Positions 37,062-46,300 are shown, counted from the stretch's first letter. The stretch: 64,000 bases of DNA from Alphaproteobacteria bacterium (GCA_020443075.1 JAGRIU010000045.1:1-64000); one strand, 5' to 3'. Notes: generated from the sequence alone by a model not told the origin. Translations and numbers: made by a program.

Positions 37062-38219
37062 TTAAGCCCCGGTACTAGACGACAGCAGCAGATAATGACG
37101 CCTGTCGATAACGCCCGCCTCAAAAACGATCTCTGCGCTTCTGGCCATCGTCTGCCCATACTGGTTAACCATGCGCTGGATCTCGTTGGGCCACTCGGTA
37201 AAATGCATATCCATAAGCTTTTCCCGTACCTCATCGGGAAAACGCATCCATTCGCGAACCCCGCAACGCCCACCGCCGACACGCGGCACCAGAGCCTGCG
37301 TCACAATCAGACGCAATGTTTCCATCAAAGCAATCGCACGCTCTTCGCGCTCGGTCATATCATAGCTCGAGAGCATACGCTGAACCGTATTCGCTACGCC
37401 CATGGTATGAGTTGTCGTATAAACCGCATGCCCGGTCTGCGCCGCCTCAATCGCAGCGCTGATCGTCTCCTTATCACGCGCTTCACCAACCAGAATAATT
37501 TCAGGCTTCCGGCGTAACGCATTACGCACCCCACGCGCAAAATCCGGTAAATGCCGCGGGATTTCACTCTGGGACACTAAAGAGCGCGGGCTTTTAATGG
37601 AATCATAGACATATTCGATCGGCGCTTCATAGGTCAGCATCTTGCCGCACCCCTCCGGACGCTCCAAAAGCAAGCGATTTCCAGCGGCCAGCAATGTACT
37701 TTTACCCGAACCCGTCGCCCCTGTAATCACCACCATACCCTGGCGCGGCGCCCAGGCATCTATAATCTCTTGCTCGATTTTGAGATCCTTCATCGTCGGC
37801 GGCTCGCTAGGCAAAACCCGCATCGTAATCTGCGCCGAATCGCGGCCCTTGGACAAAATAGCCGTAATATTCACACGAAAACGGATGCGCGAATAACGAT
37901 CCGGACGAATTTCATAGGACACATCCAGATCTTGCCCGGAAGCTAGACGGGCCAACGCTTCCGGCCCGTAAATACGGGTTAGAAAAATGGCCATATCCGC
38001 CGCATCAATCGCGCGGAACGTCCCCGGATACAAAATCCCGTGAATCTCGTTATAAACAGGTCTATCCGTCTGAATACTGATATCTGAAGAATTTTGTTTG
38101 ACGCACCAAAGTAAAAACGGATCAACATGCGCCTCCGTAAAGCGATCTGGCTCATCAGGGTAAGTTTCAGCAAAATTGTCCTCAGGCTTGAGGAGGCTTA
38201 TCGGTTTGCGGGCTTCCAT
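37062..38219 (-). CDS. dotB: Type IVB secretion ATPase DotB
   Basis: 385 aa, VirB11/PilT-like hexameric ATPase, close to the 377 aa of Legionella DotB. Walker A GATGSGKST is at residues 167-175, the Asp box YEAPIEYVYDS follows, then Walker B ILVGEARDKETISAAIEAAQ and the His box TGHAVYTTTHTMGVANTV. The start overlaps the end of dotC by 22 bases. DotB docks on the DotO hexamer to power the machine. Confidence 0.95.
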   Translation of the reverse strand: MEARKPISLLKPEDNFAETYPDEPDRFTEAHVDPFLLWCVKQNSSDISIQTDRPVYNEIHGILYPGTFRAIDAADMAIFLTRIYGPEALARLASGQDLDVSYEIRPDRYSRIRFRVNITAILSKGRDSAQITMRVLPSEPPTMKDLKIEQEIIDAWAPRQGMVVITGATGSGKSTLLAAGNRLLLERPEGCGKMLTYEAPIEYVYDSIKSPRSLVSQSEIPRHLPDFARGVRNALRRKPEIILVGEARDKETISAAIEAAQTGHAVYTTTHTMGVANTVQRMLSSYDMTEREERAIALMETLRLIVTQALVPRVGGGRCGVREWMRFPDEVREKLMDMHFTEWPNEIQRMVNQYGQTMARSAEIVFEAGVIDRRHYLLLSSSTGA

Positions 38220-39091
38220 GTCTCCGCCCCCGCCGGCATAAGTTCCGGAGCGCCCGTAATCTGCACCGCCCGATCACCCACACGCATTTCCTGCCCGCCG
38301 CCGGTAATCCCGCGGTCAATCTGCAACGCCCGCGGTGGAGAAATCATTCCCTGCGCCAAAAGCATGCGATAACGGATCATCCCCCGAAAATCCGCACTCA
38401 AAAGCGTTAAATCGTCCTCGAAAATTTCGTTGGCCTGCACAACACCACTCTTCCAGCCTTTCTCAACCATCGCGACCCACAAAGCGCGCTCCTCATCATT
38501 TTGAGGACGCAAAATATCGGGCGGCGGCTCAACCTCACCGACACCCCAGCTCCGCTCAAGATAATCACGCCAGTTCCGCGGCGCCGAAACAATCTGCGCG
38601 GTACGAATGATGTTATAAACCCGGTCAGACACGGCCGCCTCCTGAGCGCCGTACTCAATCAACATCGCATTGGCCGATTCGCTAACAATCGGCGGTTCAA
38701 TCATCAAACCGGAAGGCGCAGGAATCAACAACTGTCCGAAGTCGAACACTTTATCCAGATAACGCGCCCGCGTCTCCAGATCTCTACGGATATAATAGGT
38801 CTGCCAAGCCAAACCGCCGCGTGCGCCATAAGAGATTGCGGCCTCTTTGATAGCATCGCGCCGAATATCCCAAGGCACAAACTCGCCTTCACCAAAAACG
38901 GATCCGTTTTCCGGCTCTAACGCCTGCAAATCCTTAAGGCCTTGCGGCACAATCTCGTACTCATCGCCCGCCTCCTGCGCATAAGAAGGCACAGCAGCCA
39001 TAAAGCCCAAAAGACACAGACACAAAACACTTCCCTTCAGAAAAGAGACGCTACGAGGAGCCATGCGACTATAGATAAAAGACAAAACCAT
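38198..39091 (-). CDS. dotC: Type IVB secretion outer-membrane core protein DotC
   Basis: 297 aa. DotC family signatures include RDAIKEAAISYGARGGLAWQ, YLDKVFDFGQLLIP and PPIVSESANAMLIEYG. DotC of Legionella is a lipoprotein, but here the signal segment ends FMAAVPSYAQEAG with no cysteine in a lipobox position, so it is probably a soluble or protein-anchored form. The order dotD-dotC-dotB is the same as in Legionella. Confidence 0.92.
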   Translation of the reverse strand: MVLSFIYSRMAPRSVSFLKGSVLCLCLLGFMAAVPSYAQEAGDEYEIVPQGLKDLQALEPENGSVFGEGEFVPWDIRRDAIKEAAISYGARGGLAWQTYYIRRDLETRARYLDKVFDFGQLLIPAPSGLMIEPPIVSESANAMLIEYGAQEAAVSDRVYNIIRTAQIVSAPRNWRDYLERSWGVGEVEPPPDILRPQNDEERALWVAMVEKGWKSGVVQANEIFEDDLTLLSADFRGMIRYRMLLAQGMISPPRALQIDRGITGGGQEMRVGDRAVQITGAPELMPAGAETWKPANR

Positions 39092-39105
39092 ACGCTGTTA
39101 TATCC

Positions 39106-39612
39106 CTATTGGCCCGGCCCCGTGCTCGGCGGATAATGAATTTCCACAACGCGCTGGGCGCTGTCCACCTTGATATCGCCGCGCACGCCAAGCTGCAACC
39201 CTATATCTCGCAAAACATCGATCACCGGACGGTTCTCAACGTCCACGGACACAACAGCGGCCACAGGCGGCTGCGTACCGATCGTTAAAAACTCATAACC
39301 GGCCCGATCTGCCAACGTCTTGGTAATCGGCTCAACCGGCCCGATCCAATTCACGGTAATCGCACGGCGCAACTCCGGCGGGGCATTACCGACCGGACCG
39401 ACATTCGCAGCAGGCGTTCTGGCATTTTCGACCGCCGCCAGTGTCTCCAGAGCATCAGAAGCCTTATCGGCCGCCTCGGCCAACATGGCCGAAACCTTAT
39501 CAGGCGCGGCAACGATCTGCGGCTCCCCGGCACTATGCACAGTAGAACCGGCACACGCAGACAACAAACAAACACCAACGGCGAGGAAATTCAAATGTAA
39601 AAAACGAACCAT
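39106..39612 (-). CDS. dotD: Type IVB secretion lipoprotein DotD
   Basis: About 168 aa from the ATG at 39612. The lipoprotein signal ends with lipobox LSAC, followed by an Ala-rich linker and a secretin N0-like domain (RRAITVNWIGPVEPITKTLA, RPVIDVLRDIGLQLGV). DotD is an outer-membrane core component of Dot/Icm that partners DotC and DotH. It is the first gene of the dotDCB trio, 14 bases before dotC. Confidence 0.9.
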   Translation of the reverse strand: MVRFLHLNFLAVGVCLLSACAGSTVHSAGEPQIVAAPDKVSAMLAEAADKASDALETLAAVENARTPAANVGPVGNAPPELRRAITVNWIGPVEPITKTLADRAGYEFLTIGTQPPVAAVVSVDVENRPVIDVLRDIGLQLGVRGDIKVDSAQRVVEIHYPPSTGPGQ

Positions 39613-39793
39613 ATTTCGATCGAACCCTATAAAATTCACGCGTAAAAGACGACTGTAAAACTTTTTTCACCCTGCTTAAACAGCCCTCTCGATTAGATCA
39701 AGAGTAATAACTGTATTCAATATCCGCAAGCTTGCTTTATAAAAAAGCCCCCAGCCTTCTCTTTTTAAGTAAACACTCTCTATTAAGTAAACA

Positions 39794-40210
39794 CTATTTT
39801 TTAGGTTTAATCAAACCGTTATCCTGTAAAATCGAAACCACCCGTTGACGATAGCGCGTACCGTAAGAAGGCGTACGCGAGTGATAATGCGCAATAGCCT
39901 GTGATAGACTGCCTGTTTCGTCAAGGTGAGTGCGCAAAATCCAGGCCGCCACGCCAACATTCGTACAAGCGTCATCGCGCACCCATTTACGCGCCTGAGA
40001 CTCTTGGACCCCCCAACGCTTGGCTAAATCCGGCATCCAGATCGTATTAATCTGCATCGGCCCCAAATCATAGGATCCGTTGGAATTACGAACTTCTTGT
40101 CCGACTTTGCCGCCTTCAGCCTTATAAATCCCCACCAGCACAGCCGGAGGCACCGAATAAGTCTGGGACGCCAACATCAAACACGCTGCCAAAACCTTAG
40201 TCGCCGCCAT
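39794..40210 (-). CDS. VirB1-like lytic transglycosylase
   Basis: 138 aa, SLT/goose-lysozyme-like fold. Catalytic Glu is E32 in GIYKAEGGKVG; YDLGPMQINTIW and AAWILRTHLDETG follow, as in conjugation-system transglycosylases. It lacks a clear export signal beyond a short hydrophobic stretch (VLAACLMLASQTY), so the mode of export is uncertain. The ATG overlaps the stop of the upstream 408-aa gene (TAATG). It likely opens peptidoglycan for assembly of the Dot/Icm apparatus. Confidence 0.85.
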   Translation of the reverse strand: MAATKVLAACLMLASQTYSVPPAVLVGIYKAEGGKVGQEVRNSNGSYDLGPMQINTIWMPDLAKRWGVQESQARKWVRDDACTNVGVAAWILRTHLDETGSLSQAIAHYHSRTPSYGTRYRQRVVSILQDNGLIKPKK

Positions 40211-41436
40211 TACGCATCTCCCTTTTTAAAGAAAGACATCGGACTCCCGCCTGCGCTGTCACCCTCATCGCCTTGCCCTTCATCCGAAGCTTGCATCGGG
40301 AGAGGCGCCGCCTCAGGCTGAATCGGTGGAGCAGGAGGCTGTGAAACTGCGGACGGCACGGCCGAAGGGGCCTCAACAGACTCTTCATTATCTTTCGGCT
40401 TGGCAAACATCGCCATAGGGTTGGCCCCGGCAGACGCCTCAACCGGCACAACTGGAGGCTGCACTGGAGCTTCAGGCTGGACGGGAAGCGGAGGCAGAGG
40501 AGGTGAGGGCGAAACAGAAGCCGCAGGCGCTTTCGGCGCTTCCTGAACAGGTGTAAAAACAGGCGGCACAATAGGCGATGGCTCTGAAACAACAGCCGCT
40601 TGCGCAGGAGCAGTACTGCCGGCAACCTCCAAAGAAGCCTCCGGCAACGAAAGCCCCGGAATAAGATAACCGCACAGCGTCTCAAGCATCCCGGCTTGCA
40701 AATCAAATTGCGCCCAAACGCCTTCAAGCGATGGGCCGGCCTCTTCCTGCGCCTCCGCACCACGGGCCTTCCGGACCTCGGCTGCATGGCACGCACTATA
40801 AATACCGCCCAGCGCCTTTAAAAATCCAAGATCAACAAAACGTTCGATCTCCGGATTGGTATCCGGCAACAACGTCTTGCGCATTTGTGCGGCGCGCCCG
40901 ACCAAACGGCCCGTCACATCGACAATCAGCTTTTGCTCGGGCTGCCCAAACGAAAAGGCCGCGATCGCCTGCACAACCGGAGTCATCGCCTCAACATACT
41001 GCAAGGCCACCTGATGCCCGTCCATCGGAATTTGTCCGCGCGCAATCAGATCAGCCAATCGTTGCGTATTCTCCATACTGGACGAAAAATTATCGGCAAA
41101 CGTCAAAACCGCCTGCAAAGACATCACCACACGCTTGACATCCAGATCATCCGGCAAACCGCCCTTTTTCTTCATCTGTCCGGCCACAAGCGGGCTGGCA
41201 AGCCCGGCCAGCGCCACGCGCAAGGAATCATCGCCCGCCTCAACCGGATTGACATCCACAACCTGCCCCAGATCAATACTGGCCTGAACAACCTTGCCCA
41301 ACATAGCCGCCAGAGATTGCGCATCACGCGTCGCCGCATCCGCGCCCGAAGCCTTGGATGTCTCAATCACGGCCGCCATAAGCGGCTTGCCGATTGTCTC
41401 TAGAACTTGCAGTAAATAAAGAGTACGCGGATCCAT
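40210..41436 (-). CDS. Hypothetical protein of the Dot/Icm locus, 408 aa
   Basis: Family not recognised. Residues 1-270 are helical (LYLLQVLETIGKPLMAAVIE, QVALQYVEAMTPVVQAIAAF). The C-terminal third is a Pro/Ala-rich tail with many VPPVF/PAPP patches, ending in SFFKKGDA. No signal peptide or membrane helix is seen, so it is probably cytoplasmic. Translation is coupled to the VirB1-like gene and the block continues to dotDCB, so a role in secretion, such as an adaptor or regulator, is inferred from position only. Confidence 0.65.
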   Translation of the reverse strand: MDPRTLYLLQVLETIGKPLMAAVIETSKASGADAATRDAQSLAAMLGKVVQASIDLGQVVDVNPVEAGDDSLRVALAGLASPLVAGQMKKKGGLPDDLDVKRVVMSLQAVLTFADNFSSSMENTQRLADLIARGQIPMDGHQVALQYVEAMTPVVQAIAAFSFGQPEQKLIVDVTGRLVGRAAQMRKTLLPDTNPEIERFVDLGFLKALGGIYSACHAAEVRKARGAEAQEEAGPSLEGVWAQFDLQAGMLETLCGYLIPGLSLPEASLEVAGSTAPAQAAVVSEPSPIVPPVFTPVQEAPKAPAASVSPSPPLPPLPVQPEAPVQPPVVPVEASAGANPMAMFAKPKDNEESVEAPSAVPSAVSQPPAPPIQPEAAPLPMQASDEGQGDEGDSAGGSPMSFFKKGDA

Positions 41437-41498
41437 AACGCCATTATAGGAAAGTTAAAATACGGAAAACAAGCATCATTTGTCTGAAAACCCTCTTC

Positions 41499-42350
41499 TT
41501 AAGCCCCGACATCTTTAAGCAAAACGTCTAGATTCTCAGGTGTCCCGCGGATAAGCTTCACGTTGCCTTGGACGTCGCGATAAATAATCATCGGCGTCAC
41601 ATCAAATTTCCATGACTGCATAATCGCCATATTACGTTGAACACCTTGCTCGTTGATCTCGCTGCGCGCGGGCAGCGCTGTCTTATCCCCGTCCAGATGA
41701 CGGAAAAAACGCCCCTGCGGGTCCGGCGTCGCAATCAAAAATGCCGCCTGAGCCCGTGTCTCGTCCCGAAAGCCCACAGGAACCAGCCGCAACTGCAACC
41801 GACCCTGCTCGAACACGCCGGCCTTGCGCAAAGCATTCACAAAATCATGACAGTGCGGACACTGAGGATCGATAAAACTATAAACAACCGGCGCGCCGCT
41901 CAGCCCCAAAGGCACCCAGTTCGATCCTTCAATATCGGCAAACATCTGCTCGGAAGGCGTTTTAAACGCGAAAGCCTCCTCTTTGTTACCGCGCTCATTC
42001 ACCGGAAACTCAGCCAGAGAGTCCAAAAGCGTATCGCCTTGGGAACGCAGCCGATCAACCTGACGCACCGTCACCAGCTTACCCTCCTTATCAAACAAAA
42101 CGCCCATCACAAAAGCGCTCTGATCAGGCAAGACATAGAAATACTGCTCGACGCCGTTTTTAATCGTCAACCATGAATCCAGCCCGTGATCTTTGCCCAG
42201 ATAACGGATCTGCGCCCCCTCATCAACCAGATTTTGAATGGGAGCGGGCAGTGTAGGCAAAGCCTCTTCCTGCGCCACCGCCGGAACGGTAAACGCAAAT
42301 CCGGCAAGCACAACCGATAAACACATGAACAGAGCCAAAAAACGGATCAT
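41499..42350 (-). CDS. DsbC/DsbG-like thiol-disulfide isomerase
   Basis: 283 aa, with a signal peptide ending near AVAQEE. A C-terminal thioredoxin fold has the active site CPHC at residues 164-167 (FIDPQCPHCHDF). The N-terminal half fits the DsbC/DsbG dimerisation domain. A periplasmic disulfide isomerase is the likely function. It lies 62 bases upstream of the second Dot/Icm block, and the secreted triplet has conserved cysteines that could be clients (inference). Confidence 0.85.
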   Translation of the reverse strand: MIRFLALFMCLSVVLAGFAFTVPAVAQEEALPTLPAPIQNLVDEGAQIRYLGKDHGLDSWLTIKNGVEQYFYVLPDQSAFVMGVLFDKEGKLVTVRQVDRLRSQGDTLLDSLAEFPVNERGNKEEAFAFKTPSEQMFADIEGSNWVPLGLSGAPVVYSFIDPQCPHCHDFVNALRKAGVFEQGRLQLRLVPVGFRDETRAQAAFLIATPDPQGRFFRHLDGDKTALPARSEINEQGVQRNMAIMQSWKFDVTPMIIYRDVQGNVKLIRGTPENLDVLLKDVGA

Positions 42351-42428
42351 AAAACCTCCGAATGATCAAAATGCATAATCACTATAGAAGAAACGCAGCA
42401 GAAATCAAAATTGAATCGCCCGCCAACT

Positions 42429-43649
42429 CTATAAAAACAAAACCAGAATACCGCTATAGCCGTAAAGTCGTCCGGCATTAATCTCTCCGGCCGCGTAAAA
42501 TCCAGCCAAAGGCACATCACCAATCACATCACGGATCAACTGCGCTTCACTGCGGCCAATTTCTGACCCGTCCTGCTTATCCTTAAAAGCACGCGCCACA
42601 CAGGAAATATAAAGCGCGCCCTTAGGCTCGAAGCATCCGCGCTCGTGCGTAACGCGTGTCCGCAGCGCCACAAGCTGCGCGCTCAAATCCTCGAAAACGC
42701 TCTCCTGATCGCGGTGAACAAAAACCAGCCGCTGCCCCTCAAGCGAAGTTTCGGCAATCTGCAAACTCCCCTCATCGGGATCAAATCCTGTAATATGCCG
42801 CACCAGATAATCACCCTGATCGGACCCCGGCACCAAAAGCGCCGCATGAACCTCTCCTTGAAACAAAGTCTTGTATTCTTCCGGTATTTCCCCCTCATCA
42901 ACCAAGACGTCATCAGGATCCCGGTCAATCGTCTTGATCGCCATCGACCGTAAATCCTCCTCGAACACCTGACTCGCCAAGCGCCCGTCAAGTTCCAGCA
43001 CAACTTGCCCGTCGACACGGGTAATCTGGTGCTCCGGCCCGATAATGCGGCATCCTTGCGACAAAACACTCGCAACCTCGACCTCCGAAGAAAACACCGC
43101 GCCGCTCACCCCGCCGCTGCGCGCTTCATCCGCAAATTGGATCTGGCTCGAACGTGAAGACGTCAACCCGCCGACTAAAAACCCGCCAATCAACCGCTCA
43201 AGCGCCGCCAGACTAAACGCCGGATCAAGCGCCGCCAAAGGATCGCCATGCACCGCAACCAAAAGGGGCTCATTATGCTCCAACCATGGCTTCAAAAGCT
43301 TGGCCACATCGTGAGTATCTTCACAAACAGACGGAAAAATACAAAAATCGGCAGCATCGAATTGACAAAGCATCACGCTCAGCGCTGGCGCATCGATAAT
43401 TTCCTGACCGCACCCACAAACACCCAAACCGGCCGCACCAATCCAGTGCTTAATCCCCAAAACCGACTTAAATAAATTGAGAAGACTCTCGCTATCACCC
43501 GCCAAACGATCGGATATATACAAAAACCCCAAAGTGTAGCCTTGCCCTTTCGCACCCTCAAGCTGCTCCAACGCCGATTTGGCAACGCTGCGCCAATCCT
43601 CGCCCGAGACAAGGCAGGACATAAAGCGCGATGAAGTAAAAACAGACAT
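42429..43649 (-). CDS. FIST domain sensor protein
   Basis: 406 aa. The FIST N-terminal domain (LGFLYISDRLAG, GAAGLGVCGCGQEI) and FIST_C part (LVFVHRDQESVFEDL, AGFYAAGEINAGRLYGYSG) are visible. FIST proteins are thought to bind small ligands such as amino acids and often accompany signal transduction proteins, but no kinase or chemoreceptor is next to it. It is divergent from lemA. Confidence 0.85.
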   Translation of the reverse strand: MSVFTSSRFMSCLVSGEDWRSVAKSALEQLEGAKGQGYTLGFLYISDRLAGDSESLLNLFKSVLGIKHWIGAAGLGVCGCGQEIIDAPALSVMLCQFDAADFCIFPSVCEDTHDVAKLLKPWLEHNEPLLVAVHGDPLAALDPAFSLAALERLIGGFLVGGLTSSRSSQIQFADEARSGGVSGAVFSSEVEVASVLSQGCRIIGPEHQITRVDGQVVLELDGRLASQVFEEDLRSMAIKTIDRDPDDVLVDEGEIPEEYKTLFQGEVHAALLVPGSDQGDYLVRHITGFDPDEGSLQIAETSLEGQRLVFVHRDQESVFEDLSAQLVALRTRVTHERGCFEPKGALYISCVARAFKDKQDGSEIGRSEAQLIRDVIGDVPLAGFYAAGEINAGRLYGYSGILVLFL

Positions 43650-43734
43650 AATGAATGCAAATGCTCGACTCTGAGGGGCCTAAAACGCTAGTATAGGCCC
43701 TTGAAATTTTAAAAAAAGGAAAAAGGGGACAAAA

Positions 43735-44304
43735 ATGGAAACTCTTTGGATCATTTTAGCGATCTTAGGCGCCGCCGCATTAGCCGGTATCACAATCTAC
43801 AACCGGCTGGTCGCCCTGCGCCAGAACCGCGAACAATCCTTCGCCGATATCAACGTCCAGCTCAAACAACGCTTCGACCTGATCCCCAATCTTGTCGAAA
43901 CGGTCAAAGGCTACGCCGGTCACGAAAAAGAGGTCTTCGAAAACATCACCAAAGCCCGCGCAGGCATCCAGAGCGCAAGCAATATTTCCGAACGCATCGC
44001 AGCCGAAAACACGCTCAGCCGTTCCATGAGCCTGCTCTACGCGGTCGCGGAAAACTACCCCAACCTCAAAGCCGATAGCATGTTCCAAAAACTCATGGCC
44101 GAACTCTCGGACATTGAAAACAAGCTCGCTGCCGCCCGCCGCTTCTTTAACAACGCTACCGCCGAACTGAACACCGCCATCGAACAATTCCCCGCCGTTT
44201 TGTTCGCCGCCGCGCTGGGCTTCAAAAAAGAGGAATTCTTCGAAATCCCCGAAAAAGACCGCGAGACTATGGACAAAGCACCGGACGTGAAATTTGGCTC
44301 GTAA
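43735..44304 (+). CDS. lemA: LemA family protein
   Basis: 189 aa with an N-terminal membrane helix (about residues 4-22), then the LemA core (YNRLVALRQNREQSFADINV, RFDLIPNLVETVKGY, ITKARAG). LemA proteins are membrane-anchored coiled-coil proteins of unclear function, commonly encoded beside an M48 peptidase, as here. A strong ribosome binding site AAGGAAAAAGGGG precedes the ATG. Confidence 0.95.
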   Translation: METLWIILAILGAAALAGITIYNRLVALRQNREQSFADINVQLKQRFDLIPNLVETVKGYAGHEKEVFENITKARAGIQSASNISERIAAENTLSRSMSLLYAVAENYPNLKADSMFQKLMAELSDIENKLAAARRFFNNATAELNTAIEQFPAVLFAAALGFKKEEFFEIPEKDRETMDKAPDVKFGS

Positions 44305-44319
44305 GCAGGGTTAATAAAC

Positions 44320-45405
44320 ATGGCCCTTCCCACCGCCGGACTGCAAACCCATATCTGGAACAACAACCTCAAATCCATAGCGTTGTTAGCGTTGTACCCA
44401 TTCCTGATCATGGGGATCATCTGGCTCTGCGCCTATGTCGTTAGCGGCTCAATGTTCACGCAAAGCATACAGGCCACATACGGATATAGCACAACATTCG
44501 AAAACTCGGCCGCCGCAGGGGCCAACGCCTTCCTTTACGCCTACTGGCCGCTGATCCTCTCCGGTGTGGCCATCTGGTTCACGCTCGCCTATTTTTTTCA
44601 TACAAAAATGATCAGCAAACTCTCCCACTCCCATCCCGTCTCGCGGCAAGAAGAGCCGGAACTCTACAATCTGCTGGAAAATCTCTCCATCACCGCCGGC
44701 ATCCCGATGCCACGCCTTGAAATTATTGAAACCCATGCCCGGAACGCCTTTGCCAGCGGCATTGATCAAAAAAGCTTCTCCGTCACCGTGACACGCGGCC
44801 TGATGACCGCCCTGACCAAAGACGAGCTGGAAGCCGTGCTCGGCCACGAACTCACGCACATCCTCAACCGCGACGTCCGTCTGCTCATCATCACGATTAT
44901 CTTCACCGGCATGATCGGCTTTGCCGCGCAACTGGTCTGGAGCCAGATCCGCTACGGCTTCATATATACCGGCCGCAGACGTGAAGGCGGCAGCGGGATC
45001 ATCATCATGATGGCCTTGGTTTTTACACTCTGGCTGGGCTATGTGCTGACCCTGTTCACCCGCTTCGCGATCTCCAGAAACCGTGAATATATGGCCGATG
45101 CCGGAGCGGTCCAACTCACCAAAAACCCCCAGGCCATGATGAGCGCCCTGATGCGCATCGCCGGACGCGATCACATCCCGCAAACCACCGACGATATCGC
45201 CATGATGTGTTTTGAGAATGCAAAACCGTTCCTCGGCCTGTTTGCCACCCACCCGCCGATAGAAAAACGTATCCGCGCCCTGTCCGAAACCACCGGCACG
45301 CCGGTCCCGACGCTCAGTATGCCGCCGGCAGACCTGGAGACACGCTTTCAAAGATCGCCCAATCTTAAAAACCCCTGGCTCGTCCGTGACCGCCGCCCAT
45401 TTTAA
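44320..45405 (+). CDS. M48 family membrane metallopeptidase (HtpX-like)
   Basis: 361 aa. Two N-terminal membrane helices (about 21-45 and 73-93), then a protease domain with HELTH at residues 176-180, NREYMADAGAV as third-ligand region, and two further helices between them. This is the arrangement of HtpX-type M48B peptidases involved in membrane protein quality control. It is cotranscribed with lemA (15-bp gap). Confidence 0.92.
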   Translation: MALPTAGLQTHIWNNNLKSIALLALYPFLIMGIIWLCAYVVSGSMFTQSIQATYGYSTTFENSAAAGANAFLYAYWPLILSGVAIWFTLAYFFHTKMISKLSHSHPVSRQEEPELYNLLENLSITAGIPMPRLEIIETHARNAFASGIDQKSFSVTVTRGLMTALTKDELEAVLGHELTHILNRDVRLLIITIIFTGMIGFAAQLVWSQIRYGFIYTGRRREGGSGIIIMMALVFTLWLGYVLTLFTRFAISRNREYMADAGAVQLTKNPQAMMSALMRIAGRDHIPQTTDDIAMMCFENAKPFLGLFATHPPIEKRIRALSETTGTPVPTLSMPPADLETRFQRSPNLKNPWLVRDRRPF

Positions 45406-45433
45406 AGCAAACAGCCAAATTTCCCGATTCCCT

Positions 45434-45462
45434 TTGAAATCTGCTAGAATAAAGACTATATA
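45434..45462 (+). promoter_or_regulatory. Promoter of the Bax-inhibitor-1 gene
   Basis: TTGAAA at 45434 and TATATA at 45457 are 17 bases apart, a good sigma-70 fit. An overlapping alternative -10, TGCTAGAAT at 45442, matches the extended -10 seen at 26411. The start codon lies 45 bases downstream. Confidence 0.6.
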
Positions 45463-45506
45463 AGTTTTGTGAATCGTTCTCATCTACGATAAGGAGTTAT
45501 AAAACG

Positions 45507-46220
45507 ATGCAAACCGAGCGTTTTCAAACCACGCAAACCCGCACCCGCGAAATAGACGCAGGCCTGCGCCAGCATATGCTGGGCGTGTACAACAAAATGA
45601 CAGCAGGCGTACTGGTCACCGCGATTACCGCATGGCTGGTTTCGACATCACCGATGCTCATGCAGCTTTTGCTGGGCGGGCCGCAAAGATATATCGTCAT
45701 CTTCGCCCCGCTAGCCATTGTCTGGTTCGGCTTCCGCCCTGACAAAATGTCTTCTAAAAAACTGATGCTGGCCTTTTTCGGTATAGCCGTTCTCTACGGG
45801 ATAAGCTTTTCCGCCATCGCCATGCTCGCCACGGCCGATCCGACCTTCGGCATGGCCGTTGCCAAAGCCTTCTTCATTGCTGTTGCGATGTTCGCGGGCC
45901 TGAGCGTCTTTGGCTACACAACCAAAGCCGACCTCAGCCCCGTCCGCACCTTTGCCGTGATGGGCATCTGGGGCCTGATCGCTGCGAGCGTCATGAACAT
46001 TTTCTTCCAGAGTCCGATGATGCAAAACGTCATCGCCGGTGTAGGCATTATCCTCTTTTCCGGCGTCACCGTCTGGCAAACACAAGACCTCAAAGAAATG
46101 TATAACCCGTCCTACAGCAAAGAAATCGCCGAACGTCTGGGCTGGGCCGCAGCGCTAAACCTGTACATCAGCTTTATTGCACTGTTCCAGTACATTCTGC
46201 ATTTCATGAACCAGCGCTAA
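45507..46220 (+). CDS. Bax inhibitor-1/YccA family membrane protein
   Basis: 237 aa with about seven membrane helices. The N-terminus (REIDAGLRQHMLGVYNKMTA) and the C-terminal LGWAAALNLYISFIALFQYI match the bacterial Bax inhibitor-1 family, also called YccA/YbhL-like. These can act as calcium channels or modulate FtsH protease; the exact role here is not shown. AAGGAG precedes the ATG. A terminator follows. Confidence 0.93.
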   Translation: MQTERFQTTQTRTREIDAGLRQHMLGVYNKMTAGVLVTAITAWLVSTSPMLMQLLLGGPQRYIVIFAPLAIVWFGFRPDKMSSKKLMLAFFGIAVLYGISFSAIAMLATADPTFGMAVAKAFFIAVAMFAGLSVFGYTTKADLSPVRTFAVMGIWGLIAASVMNIFFQSPMMQNVIAGVGIILFSGVTVWQTQDLKEMYNPSYSKEIAERLGWAAALNLYISFIALFQYILHFMNQR

Positions 46221-46244
46221 AAACGCAGAAACAGATAATACATA

Positions 46245-46275
46245 AAGCCTCGCTAATATAAGCGGGGCTTTTTTA
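46245..46275 (+). terminator. Rho-independent terminator after the Bax-inhibitor-1 gene
   Basis: AAGCCTCGCT, a 6-base loop, then AGCGGGGCTT with a T-rich tail (46269-46277). It is a strong stem for a transcription terminator. Confidence 0.85.
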
Positions 46276-46300
46276 TTACAAAGCTTGTTAAGCCACTGTA

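Noticed and set aside
44449-45483. 344-codon open frame opposite the M48 peptidase
   Set aside because: Composition (Asp/Gly/His-rich) is typical of antisense of a GC-rich gene, and the opposite strand encodes a certain M48 protein.
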